Origin: Streptomyces olivochromogenes
Lineage (GTDB): Bacteria > Actinomycetota > Actinomycetes > Streptomycetales > Streptomycetaceae
Length of the DNA: 64,000 nucleotides
Assembly: GCF_001514115.1 (NCBI RefSeq)
Contig: NZ_KQ948453.1
Span: 354,659-418,658 of the forward strand
Reading direction: 5' to 3'
The notes under the pieces were generated by a model that was given only the letters and a program-made list of their open reading frames with translations, searched no databases and was not told the origin of the DNA. The position numbers and the translations under genes were made by a program. Position 1 is the stretch's first letter. Each line of letters opens with the position of its first letter. Shown here in pieces: positions 61,676 through 64,000 of this stretch.

Positions 61676-62242
61676 ATGGCACTCGCGCAGCCCGAGCGGG
61701 GCGGGCTGCTGCCCCAGCGGACGGCACCCCATCGCGGCACACTCGCCACCACCGCCTGCATGGAGACCTTGCAGGTGGGCTACTTGCACGCCGTCGCGGC
61801 CGCGGCGGGCTGTTCGCTGTCCCAGCCCTTTCCCGACAACGGCATCGACTGGCACGTCAGCCACAGCGCCCCCGGGCACACGGTCGACGACGAAGTCACC
61901 ATCAAGGTGCAGCTCAAGTGCACGTACCAGATCCCGCCGAACCCGCCCGGGCCCGCCTTCTCCTTCACGCTCGACAACGAGCACCTGGCGAAGCTCGCCC
62001 GCACCCCGGTCTCGGTGCACAAGATCCTGGTCGTGATGCTCGTGCCCAGGTCCCAGGACGACTGGCTGCGCGCCAGCCACGACCGCCTCGACCTGCGGCA
62101 CTGCTGCTACTGGATCAACCTCGCCGGCCACGCGATCACCGGCCGGCGCCGGACCACCGTGCGTATACCGACCTCGCGCATCTTCGACGACAGGGCGCTC
62201 TGCGAGATCATGACGAGGGTCGGGACGGGAGGGAAACCTTGA
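61676..62242 (+). CDS. DUF4365 family protein, nuclease-like fold
   Basis: A 188-residue protein of the DUF4365 family, which I recall as related to PD-(D/E)XK nucleases. The possible catalytic residues are Asp in GIDWHVSH (about residue 57) and the Gln/Lys pair in VTIKVQLKCT (about 78-80), a common D...QxK variant. The rest is alpha/beta with VSVHKILVVMLVP and HCCYWINLAGH. ATG at 61676 has GGAAGG 11 bases before it. Its stop overlaps the TTG start of the next gene by four bases, so the two proteins are probably made together and may form a complex. Confidence 0.78.
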   Translation: MALAQPERGGLLPQRTAPHRGTLATTACMETLQVGYLHAVAAAAGCSLSQPFPDNGIDWHVSHSAPGHTVDDEVTIKVQLKCTYQIPPNPPGPAFSFTLDNEHLAKLARTPVSVHKILVVMLVPRSQDDWLRASHDRLDLRHCCYWINLAGHAITGRRRTTVRIPTSRIFDDRALCEIMTRVGTGGKP

Positions 62243-63465
62243 CACACCGCCCCATCGACTCCATCGGCGAACCGCTCCGGGCGGTCAGGCCGCACCCCGT
62301 CGAGTCACACTGGACCGAGCCGCCCGAGCCGGGCCAGGTCGACCCCGCCGTCCTCAGCGCGCTGCTGCACCGCCACGGCTGGCAGCGCCGCGGCGGAGCG
62401 GCCGGACGGTACGGCCGGTGGACCCCACCAGGGCCCGGTGGCGGCGGCACGAGCCTGCTCGTGCCGGAGAACCGGGCCTTCCCCGACAGCGACGACCTCC
62501 TCGGCGAGGCGCTCCTCGCGCTCTCGCGCAGCGGAGCGCCGTCCGCGCGCGACGTCCTGGTCGCCCTCGCCGTGCCCAGCGACGAGATCCGCTGGTGGCG
62601 CGATGTGCCGACCGGACCCGTGGGCGCCACGTCCTGGAGCGTGGAGGAGCGGCTGCGCTCGGCCGCCCGCTCGATGCTGCTCGCGGCGGCGCTCGCCACA
62701 CGCGCGCGTGCGGGCTACTACGGCGCCCGCCACCGCAGGCCCGCCGCCGCTTCCCTGGAGAACGTCCTCGTCGGCGCCGACCCCGGCGGCCGCCGGCTCA
62801 CCGCCTTCGTGCCCGTCGACACCGGCCGGCCGCTCTCCGTACGCCTGCACCAGGCGCTGTACGCCGCCCGCGAGGCCATCGACTACCAGCGGGCCACCGG
62901 CGGCATGGACGCCTTCGACGCGGCCGTCGAGGCGGGCGTCAGCCATGAACTCACCGAGGCCGTCGTCGCCCTCGTGCGCGGTACGGAGGGCGCCCGGATC
63001 GCCGTCGAGTGGGCGCCCGCCGCCGGGGTCCCCGAGGGCTGCGCGGCGCCCGACGAGGCCGTCGAGTTCTCGCCCGGCGACCTGCCCGTCCTGCGTGAGG
63101 CCGGGGCCCGCTATCTGCGCGCCGAGCCGTCCGTACCGGTGCGCCTCACCGGTGCCGTGGTGCGGATGCGCAGGTCCCAGCCGCGCGGGGAGGGCACGGT
63201 ACGGCTGCGGGTGATCGCGGGAGCGGAGGTCCAGCACGTCCGCATGACGCTCGACGAGGAGGCGTACCGGATAGCGGGCCACGCCCATCTGGTGGGGCTG
63301 CCGGTACGGGTGCTGGGGCGACTGGAGAGCCGCGGCGGCTTCCGCAGGCTCACCGACGCCTCCGGGGTCGCACCCGTGCAGGTGGACGAGGCCGAGCGGG
63401 ACCGGCTGATGAAGTCGCTCCAGGAGAACCTGGACTTCTTCGAGGAGGCGTGCAGCGGGGACTGA
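62239..63465 (+). CDS. Unrecognised 408-residue protein coupled to the DUF4365 gene
   Basis: I do not recognise a family. The TTG start at 62239 overlaps the DUF4365 stop (TTGA) and has GGGAGGG 6-7 bases before it. The N-terminal half has Trp-rich and Arg-rich segments (LLHRHGWQRRGGAAGRYG, VPSDEIRWWRDVPTGPVG). The middle is helical (SARSMLLAAALATRA-like). The last ~110 residues (VRLTGAVVRMRRSQPRGEG, IAGHAHLVGLPVRVLGRLES) alternate like an OB-fold or small beta barrel that could bind nucleic acid or a ligand. It ends with an acidic helix (LQENLDFFEEACSGD). Coupled to a nuclease-like gene, it might give target recognition, but this is speculative. Confidence 0.72.
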   Translation: MTHRPIDSIGEPLRAVRPHPVESHWTEPPEPGQVDPAVLSALLHRHGWQRRGGAAGRYGRWTPPGPGGGGTSLLVPENRAFPDSDDLLGEALLALSRSGAPSARDVLVALAVPSDEIRWWRDVPTGPVGATSWSVEERLRSAARSMLLAAALATRARAGYYGARHRRPAAASLENVLVGADPGGRRLTAFVPVDTGRPLSVRLHQALYAAREAIDYQRATGGMDAFDAAVEAGVSHELTEAVVALVRGTEGARIAVEWAPAAGVPEGCAAPDEAVEFSPGDLPVLREAGARYLRAEPSVPVRLTGAVVRMRRSQPRGEGTVRLRVIAGAEVQHVRMTLDEEAYRIAGHAHLVGLPVRVLGRLESRGGFRRLTDASGVAPVQVDEAERDRLMKSLQENLDFFEEACSGD

Positions 63466-63583
63466 CGGCTTTGTGGAGCTTTGCCGGTAACCGTTTCGCG
63501 GAGGGTGCCCCGGGCTCGGTACGATCGCCCTTGTATTGCGTACGTAGGAGAAGGTGCGCGTCCCCTTCAGTCAGGAGAGACCG

Positions 63584-64000
63584 GTGTCAGACGTCCGTGT
63601 GATCATCCAACGCGATTCCGAGCGGGAAGAGCGCGTGGTGACGACGGGCACTACGGCCGCCGACCTCTTCAGCGGCGAGCGCACCATCGTCGCCGCCCGC
63701 GTGGCCGGCGAGCTGAAGGACCTCGCGTACGAGGTGCGGGACGGCGAGGAGGTCGAGCCCGTCGAGATCTCCTCCCAGGACGGTCTCAACATCCTGCGCC
63801 ACTCCACCGCGCACGTCATGGCGCAGGCCGTGCAGGAACTCTTCCCCGAGGCCAAACTGGGCATCGGCCCGCCGGTCAAGGACGGCTTCTACTACGACTT
63901 CGACGTCGAGAAGCCGTTCACGCCCGAGGATCTCAAGGCCATCGAGAAGAAGATGCAGGAGATCCAGAAGCGGGGCCAGCGCTTCTCCCGCCGTGTGGTC
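63584..64000 (+). CDS. thrS: Threonyl-tRNA synthetase (3' end beyond window)
   Basis: Translation of 139 visible codons gives the N-terminal part of ThrRS. Residues ~1-65 form the TGS domain ([35 protein letters not shown]), followed by the start of the editing domain with the zinc-type motif [16 protein letters not shown] and [19 protein letters not shown] at 63584 follows CAGGAGAGACC, an excellent ribosome-binding site. No T-box leader is visible in the 118 bases upstream. The gene continues past 64000. Confidence 0.94.
   Translation, partial: MSDVRVIIQRDSEREERVVTTGTTAADLFSGERTIVAARVAGELKDLAYEVRDGEEVEPVEISSQDGLNILRHSTAHVMAQAVQELFPEAKLGIGPPVKDGFYYDFDVEKPFTPEDLKAIEKKMQEIQKRGQRFSRRVV

Noticed and set aside
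63466-63583. T-box leader before thrS
   Set aside because: The gap is only 118 bases long and lacks a T-box core; too short for such a leader.

Overview
The window comes from the chromosome of a Streptomyces-type actinomycete. The base composition is very high in G+C with strong third-position G/C bias. GTG and occasional TTG starts are common, Tat signal peptides are frequent, and there is a full-length ssgB-type sporulation gene (137 codons). The gene order (arg cluster, glpQ-like phosphodiesterase, metNIQ, cob genes, tRNA cluster, pabBC, ssgB, thrS) looks like the conserved core of a Streptomyces chromosome. I saw no phage, integrase, intact insertion sequence or CRISPR array.

Region 1 (1-17.7 kb) is arginine biosynthesis, interrupted. 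argC (5' end cut off), argJ, argB, argD and argR form a tightly overlapping operon. argG and argH lie 10 kb further on, and argG has a palindromic ArgR-type box over its promoter. Between the two arg blocks lies a flavin electron-transfer locus on the minus strand: two ferric-reductase-like flavocytochromes, two FMN-binding-domain proteins (one with two domains) and the ApbE flavin transferase that should load them. A divergent two-component system follows it; the shared promoter region carries three copies of a 22-bp tandem-repeat operator. A YkuD L,D-transpeptidase-like protein, a PNPOx-family protein and a secreted protein made of two copies of an unknown Cys-bounded domain complete the insert.

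Region 2 (17.7-31.7 kb) holds an aldo/keto reductase, a TetR-DHA2 efflux pair with a visible operator, a lysophospholipid acyltransferase, a Tat-exported glycerophosphodiesterase, an orphan ECF-like sigma factor, acetyltransferases, small membrane proteins, a HAD phosphatase and the methionine importer metNIQ. A 28-codon Cys/Met-rich leader ORF precedes metNIQ. Then come cobalamin genes: cobL, a BluB-CobT fusion with about 700 disordered residues at its N-terminus (to 35.9 kb), and a CysG-like SUMT protein.

Region 3 (37.4-49.7 kb) contains an rRNA/tRNA methyltransferase, a membrane Ser/Thr kinase, small proteins, a phosphotransferase, a Gly-Cys-Val-Val tRNA cluster, pabB-pabC for p-aminobenzoate, a double GNAT, a DsbA-like protein, a CGNR regulator, ssgB, a PGPGW membrane protein and a tRNA-Val.

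Region 4 (49.7-64 kb) starts with about 1.2 kb of apparently non-coding, C-rich sequence. An operon like the Bacillus yes locus follows: sugar-binding lipoprotein, two permeases, a YesL-like protein and a PL26-type exo-rhamnogalacturonan lyase, behind a promoter with LacI-family operator-like sites. Next are a very large polytopic membrane protein, an SRPBCC protein, a second tRNA-Val, a DEDD exonuclease, a DUF4365 nuclease-fold protein coupled to an unrecognised 408-residue protein, and the start of thrS. Several intergenic spaces carry a dispersed terminator-plus-tail repeat, and there are several short tandem repeat arrays.
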